Assembly: GCA_934309345.1 (NCBI GenBank) | Contig: CAKRDD010000033.1 | Location: forward strand, 1-17,539 | Direction of reading: 5' to 3' | Origin: an uncultured Mediterraneibacter sp. | Lineage (GTDB): Bacteria; Bacillota; Clostridia; Lachnospirales; Lachnospiraceae | Length of the DNA: 17,539 nucleotides | Shown: positions 1 to 5,533 of the stretch, piece after piece | How positions within the stretch are numbered: the first letter of the stretch is position 1 | Layout: every line of letters starts with the position of its first letter | The notes under the pieces: generated by a model | The model's database searches: none | What the model saw: the letters and a program-made list of their open reading frames with translations, nothing else | What the model was told of the DNA's origin: nothing | Position numbers and translations under genes: made by a program

Positions 1-73
1 GGGGTGACAGGATTCGAACCTGCGACCTCCTGGTCCCAAACCAGGCGCTCTAGCCAAGCTGAGCCACACCCCG
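1..73 (-). tRNA. tRNA-Pro(UGG), 3' end cut by window edge
   Basis: The minus strand folds as a proline tRNA. The 5' acceptor strand CGGGGTG starts at 73, followed by a D-arm (GCTCAGCTTGGCTAGAGC), an anticodon stem CCTGG/CCAGG around TTTGGGA (anticodon TGG) and a T-arm GCAGG-TTCGAAT-CCTGT. The 3' acceptor strand reads CACCCC at position 1, so the last paired G and the discriminator base lie outside the window. A good promoter sits 70-100 bases upstream. Confidence 0.96.
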
Positions 74-141
74 ATATCGGTTTTAATTTCTTGCCTCTGC
101 GGTTTTGTTTCTCTTTCGTATCTCCCGCAGCGACAAGATAT

Positions 142-170
142 ATTATATGGCATGTTTCTTAGAAAGTCAA
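142..170 (-). promoter_or_regulatory. Promoter of tRNA-Pro
   Basis: On the minus strand, -35 TTGACT (165-170) and -10 TATAAT (142-147) are separated by exactly 17 bases. The predicted transcript start is near 135, giving a leader of about 60 bases before the tRNA that would be removed by RNase P. The near-consensus sequence fits a stable-RNA promoter. Confidence 0.85.
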
Positions 171-280
171 CAGGTTTTTTAAAGTTTTTTTACTTTTTTA
201 CGACTGTTTTTTTACCTGTTTTTCACAAGAAGAATGTGCAAATTGTTTCTTTCGTCTTAATTTTCTGATAATTAGAACAA

Positions 281-760
281 TTACAGATATTTTTGCTCAA
301 AACTTAATTTTCCGTCCTCATCAACTTCCATGATCATATAACTGCCCCGTCTCCCCTCCTGACGTGGAAAAGATAAACTTCCCGGGTTTAAAATTGTCAT
401 TCCGTCCTTCTGGAGAAAGAAAGGACGGTGTGTATGACCAAACATTACGAGATCCGCACCTCTTGATCTGCCCTCTTCTATGATAGTTTCCATTCCCATG
501 GACACATAATAATAATGTCCATGGGTAATAAATGCATGATAAGGACCAATCTCAAACTCTTCTTCTCTCGGAAGATCTGTAAAAAAATCGTTATTTCCTC
601 TTACAATATGTTTCTCACACTCTACGACAGCCTCCAGATAGTCTTCTCCGCCTTCTACATCTCCAAGATGGATAAACATATCAATCTTCCCAGCCTCTTC
701 TAACGCGCGATCCAGCGCCTGGTGTCTTCCGTGTGTATCACTGACAATCAGAATTCTCAT
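281..760 (-). CDS. yfcE: YfcE/MJ0936-type metallophosphoesterase (phosphodiesterase)
   Basis: This 159-residue cytoplasmic protein belongs to the calcineurin-like phosphoesterase superfamily, small YfcE/MJ0936 branch. The metal-binding motifs appear in the expected order: D8-x-H10, GD (D34), GNND (55-58), H80 in THGH, and GHTH (108-111, H109 and H111). Its length is normal for this branch. Relatives hydrolyse model phosphodiesters with Mn or Ni; the physiological substrate is usually unknown. The start codon overlaps the rdgB stop by four bases (ATGA), so translation is probably coupled. It is the last gene of the ypsC-rdgB-yfcE operon. The rdgB-yfcE pairing is common in clostridia and hints at nucleotide-related housekeeping, but that role is inferred. 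Confidence 0.93.
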   Translation of the reverse strand: MRILIVSDTHGRHQALDRALEEAGKIDMFIHLGDVEGGEDYLEAVVECEKHIVRGNNDFFTDLPREEEFEIGPYHAFITHGHYYYVSMGMETIIEEGRSRGADLVMFGHTHRPFFLQKDGMTILNPGSLSFPRQEGRRGSYMIMEVDEDGKLSFEQKYL

Positions 761-1371
761 GCTTCTTCCTCATTCAATTTCTCTTCAAGCAGAACTTTTA
801 TTGCTCGAAGTGCTTTTCCTCTGTGGCTTAATTTATTTTTCTGTTCCGGTGTCATCTCCGCTGTTGTACATCCGAATTCCGGAACATAGAAAATCGGATC
901 ATAACCAAATCCATTTACGCCGACAATCTCGTATCCGATCTGTCCTTCAATCGTCTCGCGGACTACGCTTGTTGTTCCATCCGGAAATACTGCTGCAACC
1001 GCACAGACAAATCTTGCGGTACGCTCATTGTCCGGAACCCCTTCCAGTCTGTCCAGAAGGATTCTGTTCTTTATATCATAAGAAGTATCTTCTCCGGCAA
1101 ATCTTGCAGAATAAATTCCAGGTGCCTTATCCAGATAGTCAATCTCAAGTCCGGAATCATCTGCAAGAACAATATCGTTGACCAGCACTCGTGATACAGC
1201 TCTTGCCTTGATCTCTGCATTTTCCTCAAAGCTCATTCCGTCTTCTACGATTTCTTCATCAACTCCTGCCTCACGCATCGATACGATCTCCATACCAAGA
1301 TCAGCAAGAATCATCCGGATCTCTTTCATCTTATTTTCATTTCCTGTTGCAAATACAATTCTTCTCTTCAT
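757..1371 (-). CDS. rdgB: RdgB/HAM1 non-canonical purine NTP pyrophosphatase
   Basis: This 204-residue enzyme hydrolyses XTP, ITP and dITP to the monophosphates plus pyrophosphate, keeping deaminated purines out of DNA and RNA. The family signatures are all present: N-terminal ATGNENK (8-14) for triphosphate binding, DDSGLE (71-76) with the acidic metal and catalytic residues, GFGYDP (154-159), and the base-recognition motif SHRGKA (182-187). The length matches the family. The chosen ATG at 1371 gives MKRRIVFATGN, the usual N-terminus; the upstream site AAGG is modest. The gene lies 51 bases after ypsC and overlaps the phosphodiesterase gene by four bases, consistent with one transcript. Confidence 0.97.
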   Translation of the reverse strand: MKRRIVFATGNENKMKEIRMILADLGMEIVSMREAGVDEEIVEDGMSFEENAEIKARAVSRVLVNDIVLADDSGLEIDYLDKAPGIYSARFAGEDTSYDIKNRILLDRLEGVPDNERTARFVCAVAAVFPDGTTSVVRETIEGQIGYEIVGVNGFGYDPIFYVPEFGCTTAEMTPEQKNKLSHRGKALRAIKVLLEEKLNEEEA

Positions 1372-1422
1372 TTTGCTTTCTACCTTCTATTCTTTTTCGC
1401 CAACAATCTGGTACAGCGTTTC

Positions 1423-2571
1423 TTATTTCTTCGGTCTCGGTGGCTTTGGCCCCTGGAACTGATAGAAATATGTTTTCAGCATACCATTGTAAATCTTACG
1501 GTTCTTATCCGCTTTTCTTCCGAAATAACGTTCTGCGTCTTCATAACTTGTGATCATGTATGCAGACCAGCTGTCAAGCTTCTTGAAGCTCTCGCCAAAT
1601 TCACGATATAAACCTGGAAGTGCCTCTTTCTCCTCAAGACGCTCTCCATACGGCGGGTTTGTTATGATAAATCCATATTTTTTCGGATGACTCAGTGCAC
1701 TGACCGGTCTCTCCTGGAAATGGATCAGATGATCCACGCCTGCATTCTCTGCATTCTGTCTTGCCATCCGCACAACATCCCCATCAATATCATATCCCTG
1801 GATATCCGTCTCAATCTGATCATCGATCAGATCATTCGCCTCGTCAATGGCCTCATACCAGAGTTTCTTATCAATCAGATTCGCCCAGCTCTCAGCCGTA
1901 AATGAACGATTCATTCCAGGTGCGATATTTGCAGCCATCATTGCTGCCTCAATCGGAAATGTTCCACTTCCGCAGAACGGATCCACCAGAATACGTTCTT
2001 TTCTCCACGGTGTCAGCATGATCAGTGCTGCTGCCAGTGTCTCCGAAATCGGTGCCTTTCCTGCTGACGGACGGTATCCTCTCTTATGAAGAGAATCTCC
2101 CGATGTATCGATTCCGATCGTAACGATATCCTTCATTAAAAATACTCTCAGTGGATAAGACGCTCCATCTTCCTGAAACCACTGTACATGATATCTGCTT
2201 CTGAGCCGGTCTACCATCGCTTTCTTCATAATTGACTGAATATCCGAAGGGCTGAACAGCTTACTCTTTACTGATGAAGCTTTCGCCACCCAGAACTTTC
2301 CGTTCTTCGGTATGTAATTCTCCCACGGAATTGCCTTGGTCTTCTCAAACAATTCATCAAAGGTAACTGCCTTAAAACTTCCCGCTTTGAGCAGAACACG
2401 CTCTGCTGTACGGAGAAATACATTCGCTCTGCACGCTGCATCTGCGCCTCCGTAAAAGGTCACTCTTCCATCTTCCACCTGTGCAATCTCGTATCCAAGA
2501 TCCTGAATCTCTCTTTTTAATACTGATTCAAGTCCGAAATGACACGGCGCAATCCATTCCATTCTTTCCAT
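1423..2571 (-). CDS. ypsC: THUMP-domain class I SAM-dependent RNA methyltransferase (YpsC/RlmL-N type)
   Basis: This 382-residue protein is of the kind often annotated as an N6-adenine DNA methylase but related to the guanine-N2 methyltransferase half of E. coli RlmL, which modifies 23S rRNA. An N-terminal ferredoxin-like and THUMP region occupies about residues 1-160. A Rossmann methyltransferase domain follows, with DPFCGSGT (197-204) for SAM binding and the catalytic NPPYGER (305-311). The tail GPKPPRPKK is basic and could contact RNA. The start at 2571 has GAGG five bases upstream. A 142-bp mobile element lies only 35 bases upstream, so the gene is probably transcribed through it. It is first in the operon with rdgB and yfcE. 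The target rRNA base in this organism is inferred. Confidence 0.92.
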   Translation of the reverse strand: MERMEWIAPCHFGLESVLKREIQDLGYEIAQVEDGRVTFYGGADAACRANVFLRTAERVLLKAGSFKAVTFDELFEKTKAIPWENYIPKNGKFWVAKASSVKSKLFSPSDIQSIMKKAMVDRLRSRYHVQWFQEDGASYPLRVFLMKDIVTIGIDTSGDSLHKRGYRPSAGKAPISETLAAALIMLTPWRKERILVDPFCGSGTFPIEAAMMAANIAPGMNRSFTAESWANLIDKKLWYEAIDEANDLIDDQIETDIQGYDIDGDVVRMARQNAENAGVDHLIHFQERPVSALSHPKKYGFIITNPPYGERLEEKEALPGLYREFGESFKKLDSWSAYMITSYEDAERYFGRKADKNRKIYNGMLKTYFYQFQGPKPPRPKK

Positions 2572-2606
2572 ATCTACCTCATATTATCTTTATGTACTTA
2601 TTAATT

Positions 2607-2748
2607 GTTACTGTTCACACGATGTGCGACCAGCAACGCATCTCGCCATTTTAAATCGCCTTTGGCGATGGGGCGAGATGCATTCAAGCCAAAACATGCA
2701 TCCTCCGTGTCAATCAGCGAAGTGATTGACACGGGAGTGAACAGTAAC
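2607..2748 (+). mobile_element. 142-bp MITE-like inverted-repeat element, copy 1
   Basis: The ends are perfect 12-bp inverted repeats: GTTACTGTTCAC at 2607 and GTGAACAGTAAC ending at 2748. An exact 8-bp direct repeat, TATTAATT, flanks it (2599-2606 and 2749-2756), the mark of a transposition target duplication. There is no coding capacity. The inside holds two strong stems. The first pairs GCATCTCGCC (2638) with GGCGAGATGC (2672-2681) and nests ATCGCC/GGCGAT. The second pairs CCGTGTCAATCA (2705-2716) with TGATTGACACGG (2723-2734). It differs from copy 2 at three bases. With no transposase it must be moved in trans, by an enzyme making 8-bp duplications; the family is not identifiable from here. 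The TSD-flanked unit is 2599-2756. Confidence 0.9.
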
Positions 2749-2781
2749 TATTAATTACTGTTAACTGATTCTTTTTACAGT

Positions 2782-2787
2782 ATTATA
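2782..2787 (-). promoter_or_regulatory. Candidate -10 box for ypsC operon, upstream of MITE copy 1
   Basis: A TATAAT hexamer on the minus strand lies between the terminator hairpins of the small gene and the mobile element. No good -35 is found at 16-18 bases, so support is weak. If used, transcription would start near 2775 and the whole 142-bp element would form part of the ypsC leader RNA. Confidence 0.3.
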
Positions 2788-2801
2788 ATTTTACTATAAA
2801 T

Positions 2802-2840
2802 GAAAGGCAGAGTAAAGTGCGATTGCCTTTCTTCTCTGCC
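2802..2840 (-). terminator. Terminator hairpin(s) after the Asn/Ser-rich gene
   Basis: On the minus strand, GGCAGAG (2834-2840) pairs with CTCTGCC (2806-2812), followed by TTTCATTT. A competing hairpin, GAAAGGCA (2824-2831) with TGCCTTTC (2802-2809), uses part of the same 3' arm, so the two are mutually exclusive. A further hairpin, AAGTGAG/CTCACTT with an inner CAAAA/TTTTG, lies at 2867-2901, just after the gene's stop. One or both probably end the small gene's transcript. Confidence 0.55.
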
Positions 2841-2925
2841 TTGTTGCTGTTTATAATAATCTTATGAAGTGAGTTTCAAAAGTAAATTTTGCCACTCACT
2901 TGTTTGTTACTGCATACAGTATCTG

Positions 2926-3156
2926 TTAATATCTGTCTGACTCATCATAATCATCTTTTCCGCCATAGCAGTCATCTGCATTTTTGGAATTGCAGTTTGT
3001 GCTGTTCTTACTCTGATTTGAATAAGAATTTTTACTGGAATTCTTATTCGAACCTGAATTAGATGTTGAATTTCTGTTCTTACTCTGATTTTCTTCCTTC
3101 GATGAATAGAATCCATTCTGAGAATTTTTACTTGTGTTGCTATAATTTTTTGCCAT
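2926..3156 (-). CDS. Asn/Ser-rich low-complexity small protein, function unknown
   Basis: This 76-residue protein is not one I recognise. About 45 percent of residues are Asn or Ser (16 N, 18 S). The tripeptide SKN occurs five times, and two Cys lie in the C-terminal third. The last 16 residues are acidic (DDCYGGKDDYDESDRY). It has no signal peptide or membrane segment and is probably disordered. Support for translation is good: AAGGAGG stands seven to eight bases before the ATG at 3156, hairpins follow the stop, and a candidate promoter with an operator-like palindrome lies upstream. A 28-bp relic of the mobile element lies between that promoter and the ribosome site. Possible roles such as a spore or stress protein are guesses. 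Confidence 0.7.
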   Translation of the reverse strand: MAKNYSNTSKNSQNGFYSSKEENQSKNRNSTSNSGSNKNSSKNSYSNQSKNSTNCNSKNADDCYGGKDDYDESDRY

Positions 3157-3177
3157 GATACTTCCTCCTTATTTGGT

Positions 3178-3205
3178 GTTACTGTTCTTATTAACTGACA
3201 GTAAC
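3178..3205 (+). mobile_element. 28-bp internally deleted relic of the MITE
   Basis: This short stretch begins with GTTACTGTTC and ends with GACAGTAAC, matching the two ends of the 142-bp element with nearly all the middle gone. The flanking octamers TATTTGGT (3170-3177) and TATTTAGT (3206-3213) agree at seven of eight positions, the same duplication length as the full copies. It lies 12 bases or so upstream of the small gene's AAGGAGG. Confidence 0.6.
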
Positions 3206-3303
3206 TATTTAGTACAATCTTTATTATCCCAAACGGAGGTCTTTTTATGCATTTTGTTTCAACCATATTTTGAATATTTTGCTTGCTTTTTCCAAATGCA
3301 TAT

Positions 3304-3339
3304 ATTATACTGATTCATGTAGAAAGATTATTTTCTACA
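3304..3339 (-). promoter_or_regulatory. Candidate promoter with 22-bp operator-like palindrome
   Basis: A minus-strand TATAAT (3304-3309) is preceded, in the place of the -35 box, by a perfect inverted repeat TGTAGAAA-gattat-TTTCTACA (3318-3339). There is no recognisable -35 hexamer, which would fit an activator-dependent or repressor-covered promoter. It would drive the Asn/Ser-rich gene with a leader of about 140 bases. The palindrome could instead be a weak hairpin. Confidence 0.4.
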
Positions 3340-3368
3340 ACCCCTTATTAATTATTTATACTCCCCTC

Positions 3369-3399
3369 AAAAGACCGATGGCTCCCCCATCGGTCTTTT
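3369..3399 (-). terminator. Rho-independent terminator after the DUF1700 gene
   Basis: A perfect 13-bp stem, AAAAGACCGATGG (3369-3381) with CCATCGGTCTTTT (3387-3399), has a five-base loop and T-runs on either side. It stands 14 bases past the stop of the DUF1700 gene. Confidence 0.9.
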
Positions 3400-3412
3400 A
3401 CTTTTCTTTCTT

Positions 3413-3934
3413 CTAATATCGTCGGTTCCCACCGATCAGTCTGATCACGATCATAATGATCAGAAGAGGAACAAGAACCGGTGCTAAAAAACTAATGATT
3501 CCTGTTATAACAGACACAACCACTACAACTACAAAAACAACTGCAAGAATCAGTAAAGCCTTCTTCCACCAGGTATCTAATCTGAACTCATGATAGGAAC
3601 CATAAGAATGTCCTGTACTATATTCGTTCTTCTGTTCATACCCTGTATAGCTGTCCTGTGTCTGAGCCGTCTGATTGTACGAATTATTGAACGGACTCCT
3701 GTTCTCATAGACCACTTCTTCATCTGTTCCATCACTTGCATCTACAATGGTTTTCGCAATTGCCCACGGATCTCCGAGCAGTTCCAGGACCTCCTGCTCG
3801 CTCTTTCCTTTTCTCATCTCTTCTATAATATAATCATCATAAAACTTAAGATGATCCTGAATTGTTACAGCATCAAGCTTCCCATTCAAAGCTTCCTGTA
3901 ATTTCCGGATAAATTCCTGTCTTGTCATACTCAA
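3413..3934 (-). CDS. DUF1700/HAAS-domain membrane protein
   Basis: This 173-residue protein starts with a helical HAAS/DUF1700-type domain (about 3-65: TRQEFIRKLQEAL through LLGDPWAIAKTIV). A polar Tyr/Gln/Ser-rich linker follows (about 70-118), then a hydrophobic C-terminus from about 127 to 166 that can form two membrane helices, ending GGNRRY. Family members are small membrane proteins, often beside PadR-type regulators and thought to act in envelope signalling; none is adjacent here. The start is probably TTG at 3934: AGGAGG (3941-3946) is six bases upstream of it but twelve from the ATG at 3928. A 142-bp mobile element lies immediately upstream of the ribosome site, and a strong terminator follows. 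Confidence 0.85.
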   Translation of the reverse strand: MSMTRQEFIRKLQEALNGKLDAVTIQDHLKFYDDYIIEEMRKGKSEQEVLELLGDPWAIAKTIVDASDGTDEEVVYENRSPFNNSYNQTAQTQDSYTGYEQKNEYSTGHSYGSYHEFRLDTWWKKALLILAVVFVVVVVVSVITGIISFLAPVLVPLLIIMIVIRLIGGNRRY

Positions 3935-3955
3935 CTGTTACCTCCTGTTCCGAAG

Positions 3956-4097
3956 GTTACTGTTCACACGATGTGCGACCAGCAACGCATCTCGCCATTT
4001 TAAATCGCCTTTGGCGATGGGGCGAGATGCATTCAAGTCAAAACACGCATCCTCCGTGTCAATCAGCGGAGTGATTGACACGGGAGTGAACAGTAAC
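3956..4097 (+). mobile_element. 142-bp MITE-like inverted-repeat element, copy 2
   Basis: This copy has the same length, the same orientation and the same 12-bp terminal repeats as copy 1, with only three base differences. None of these falls in the paired arms of the two internal stems; one (GCGAAG to GCGGAG) is in a loop. It is flanked by a perfect 8-bp direct repeat TTCCGAAG (3948-3955 and 4098-4105), unrelated to the TATTAATT beside copy 1, which shows independent insertions. The left duplication stands one base from the AGGAGG of the DUF1700 gene, so that gene's promoter must lie beyond or inside the element. Confidence 0.92.
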
Positions 4098-4119
4098 TTC
4101 CGAAGTTCTCTTTAGATGT

Positions 4120-4148
4120 AGAATACCACACTGCCATTCTTTTTTAAA
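4120..4148 (-). promoter_or_regulatory. Candidate promoter of the DUF1700 gene, upstream of MITE copy 2
   Basis: On the minus strand, -10 TATTCT (4120-4125) is preceded by TGTGG, giving a possible extended -10 TG. A poor -35 (TTTAAA) lies 17 bases further. Transcription from here would carry the complete element in the leader. Otherwise 4106-4300 is AT-rich with nothing clear in it. Confidence 0.35.
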
Positions 4149-4301
4149 CCGTTATTTTCCACTACACCTGTCGTTCATAATTTGTTCATTTATCATTTAA
4201 AAATCTTTCATCTTCTTATCACTTTTTCTTCATTTCTCTCACATATACTATAAGCATCAAAGGAAAAAACAAAAAACTTTGAATAAACTTTTTCATAATA
4301 C

Positions 4302-4333
4302 ATGCCGGGAACCAGTAAATGGTTACCCGGCAT
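4302..4333 (-). terminator. Terminator-like hairpin after the pseudokinase gene
   Basis: ATGCCGGG (4302-4309) pairs with CCCGGCAT (4326-4333), with AACC/GGTT pairing inside. It lies 25 bases past the stop of the membrane pseudokinase gene. The following T-tract on the minus strand is weak, so efficiency is uncertain. Confidence 0.6.
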
Positions 4334-4358
4334 CCTCCCTTTTATGGAGACTTTTTTC

Positions 4359-5375
4359 TTATTCCGGAACCACCGGATCACTTATCACTTCTTGTTTCGT
4401 TTCCTGTTGTATTTCCTCTTCTACAGGTTTTTCCGCAGTTTCCTCTGTTTGCTGTTCTGCCGTTTGCTCTGTTTCTTCCTTGTTTTCCCCGTTTTTCTCT
4501 TCTTTTGTCGTTTCTTCTATCTTTTTTTCACACGCTTTGACCGATTCCAGGATCTCCTGAACCTGTTCTTCCATCTCTTTCTTCCATTTCATATCTTCCA
4601 ATGCTTTTTTTCTGTCCTGCTCAGTTTCACTGCGTTCCTCTGGCATTGTTTTCGCATCGTCTGATTTCTGATCTTGCACTGACACTTCGCTTTCCATAAC
4701 AGCATTGTTACCTTCTCTTCCTCTGCTTATCCCAATTCCAGCTGCCGTAATTACTGCTCCTGCAGCAAATAAAAGAACCGCCAGTTTCACATTCCGAAGT
4801 TTTACTTTCTGTTCCAGATTCCATTCCTCACGTTCCTCCGGAAGATCACGTATCACCTGACTGATCTTATCATAATGTCGTCTTCCGCCACCGGTACAAC
4901 GTTCAATGATCCGCTCCAGTCTGCGTTCTTCACTTCTGCTAAGTTCCGGGATCTGCTCTGTATATGCCAGTAAAAACTGCAAAATCTTACCATATCCGAA
5001 CAAATCTACCGAACAATTTTTCCTGCTGCCTGACGCTGTCGGACGGATAAAGTGACTTCTCACCGCCTTCTGCTGCATCTTCTTCATGACAAATTCATTT
5101 TCCTGTGCATCCGGATTTAAAAGCAGCAGTTCTCCTTCTTCTGTCACAACAATACTATACGGCGTCAGACAACGATAATTCTGCCCGCGTTTCGACTGCT
5201 GGTACTTTCTTATTTCCCCGGCGATCTGTCGGAACCATTCAAACAACACCGCTTTATCTAACTGTGTGTTATCCCGCAGATAATAAATCAAAAGTTCTCC
5301 CTGCAGGCAATCGATACCTGACTGACATTCTGTTCCTTTTTCCACAAAGCGAAGTACTTCATACATTTTTTCCAT
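4359..5375 (-). CDS. Single-pass membrane protein with degenerate kinase-like (pseudokinase) domain
   Basis: In this 338-residue protein, about residues 1-185 resemble a protein-kinase C-lobe. YRCLTPYSIVVTEEGELLLL (67-86) aligns with the catalytic loop, followed by NPD (87-89) at the DFG position. DLFGYGKILQFLL (124-136) aligns with the helix-F segment, and RRLERIIERCTGGGRRHY (151-168) with the closing kinase helix. The key residues are lost: HRD Asp is C69, the Lys is T71, the loop Asn is S74, DFG Asp is N87. There is no glycine loop. A membrane helix (about 197-216) leads to an external Glu/Lys/Thr-rich tail. The layout recalls EssB/YukC of type VII secretion, but no other such gene is nearby. 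No clear ribosome site precedes the ATG, and an in-frame TGA lies eight codons upstream. Confidence 0.72.
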   Translation of the reverse strand: MEKMYEVLRFVEKGTECQSGIDCLQGELLIYYLRDNTQLDKAVLFEWFRQIAGEIRKYQQSKRGQNYRCLTPYSIVVTEEGELLLLNPDAQENEFVMKKMQQKAVRSHFIRPTASGSRKNCSVDLFGYGKILQFLLAYTEQIPELSRSEERRLERIIERCTGGGRRHYDKISQVIRDLPEEREEWNLEQKVKLRNVKLAVLLFAAGAVITAAGIGISRGREGNNAVMESEVSVQDQKSDDAKTMPEERSETEQDRKKALEDMKWKKEMEEQVQEILESVKACEKKIEETTKEEKNGENKEETEQTAEQQTEETAEKPVEEEIQQETKQEVISDPVVPE

Positions 5376-5405
5376 ATTTAATTCTACTGCGATCTGTCAT
5401 CTAAA

Positions 5406-5430
5406 CGTGTGCGGCCCCACACCGCACACG
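5406..5430 (-). promoter_or_regulatory. GC-rich hairpin in the leader of the pseudokinase gene
   Basis: A perfect 9-bp stem, CGTGTGCGG (5406-5414) with CCGCACACG (5422-5430), has a seven-base loop. On the minus strand it ends 30 bases before the pseudokinase ATG and is followed by TTTAGA, too short a T-run for a confident terminator. It may attenuate read-through from glf or structure the leader. Confidence 0.45.
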
Positions 5431-5455
5431 ATACAATACCTGTCCAATTGAAAAT

Positions 5456-5470
5456 TATCAGAATCTGATA
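5456..5470. repeat. 15-bp palindrome, operator-like
   Basis: TATCAGA-A-TCTGATA is a perfect palindrome about 80-95 bases upstream of the pseudokinase start. Its core TCAGAATCT (5458-5466) recurs as a direct repeat at 5482-5490. It is a candidate regulator site; no protein is assigned. Confidence 0.4.
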
Positions 5471-5484
5471 CGAACTACTCTTCA

Positions 5485-5520
5485 GAATCTTTCCTGATTC
5501 TTCAGTCAGAACGACTGAAG
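5485..5520 (-). terminator. Terminator-like hairpins after glf
   Basis: CTTCAGTC (5500-5507) pairs with GACTGAAG (5513-5520) around a five-base loop, directly downstream of the glf stop. A smaller GAATC/GATTC pair (5486-5500) sits beside it. There is no long T-tract on the minus strand, so this is a probable but not certain terminator. Confidence 0.45.
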
Positions 5521-5533
5521 TGTGACTCTCATA

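Noticed and set aside
169..220. AACAGGT/ACCTGTT inverted repeat as terminator of the yfcE operon
   Set aside because: Arms of only seven bases with a 38-base loop of T-runs, and one arm overlaps the tRNA-Pro -35; not convincing. No clear terminator is seen after yfcE.
2690..2712. Tiny ORF with GGAGG inside the minus strand of MITE copy 1 (ATGCATG)
   Set aside because: Five codons long, and the ATG is changed to GTG in copy 2, so it is not conserved.
2907..3266. 119-codon frame overlapping the Asn/Ser-rich gene
   Set aside because: No ribosome site at its start, it crosses the small gene's leader and the 28-bp relic, and its Arg/Ile/Gln-rich product looks like a frame shadow of the repetitive gene.
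2607..4097. CRISPR array or riboswitch reading of the repeated 142-bp units
   Set aside because: Only two copies 1.2 kb apart with genes between, unrelated flanks and perfect 8-bp duplications; this is a transposed element, not spaced repeats or a cis-riboswitch conserved with one gene type.
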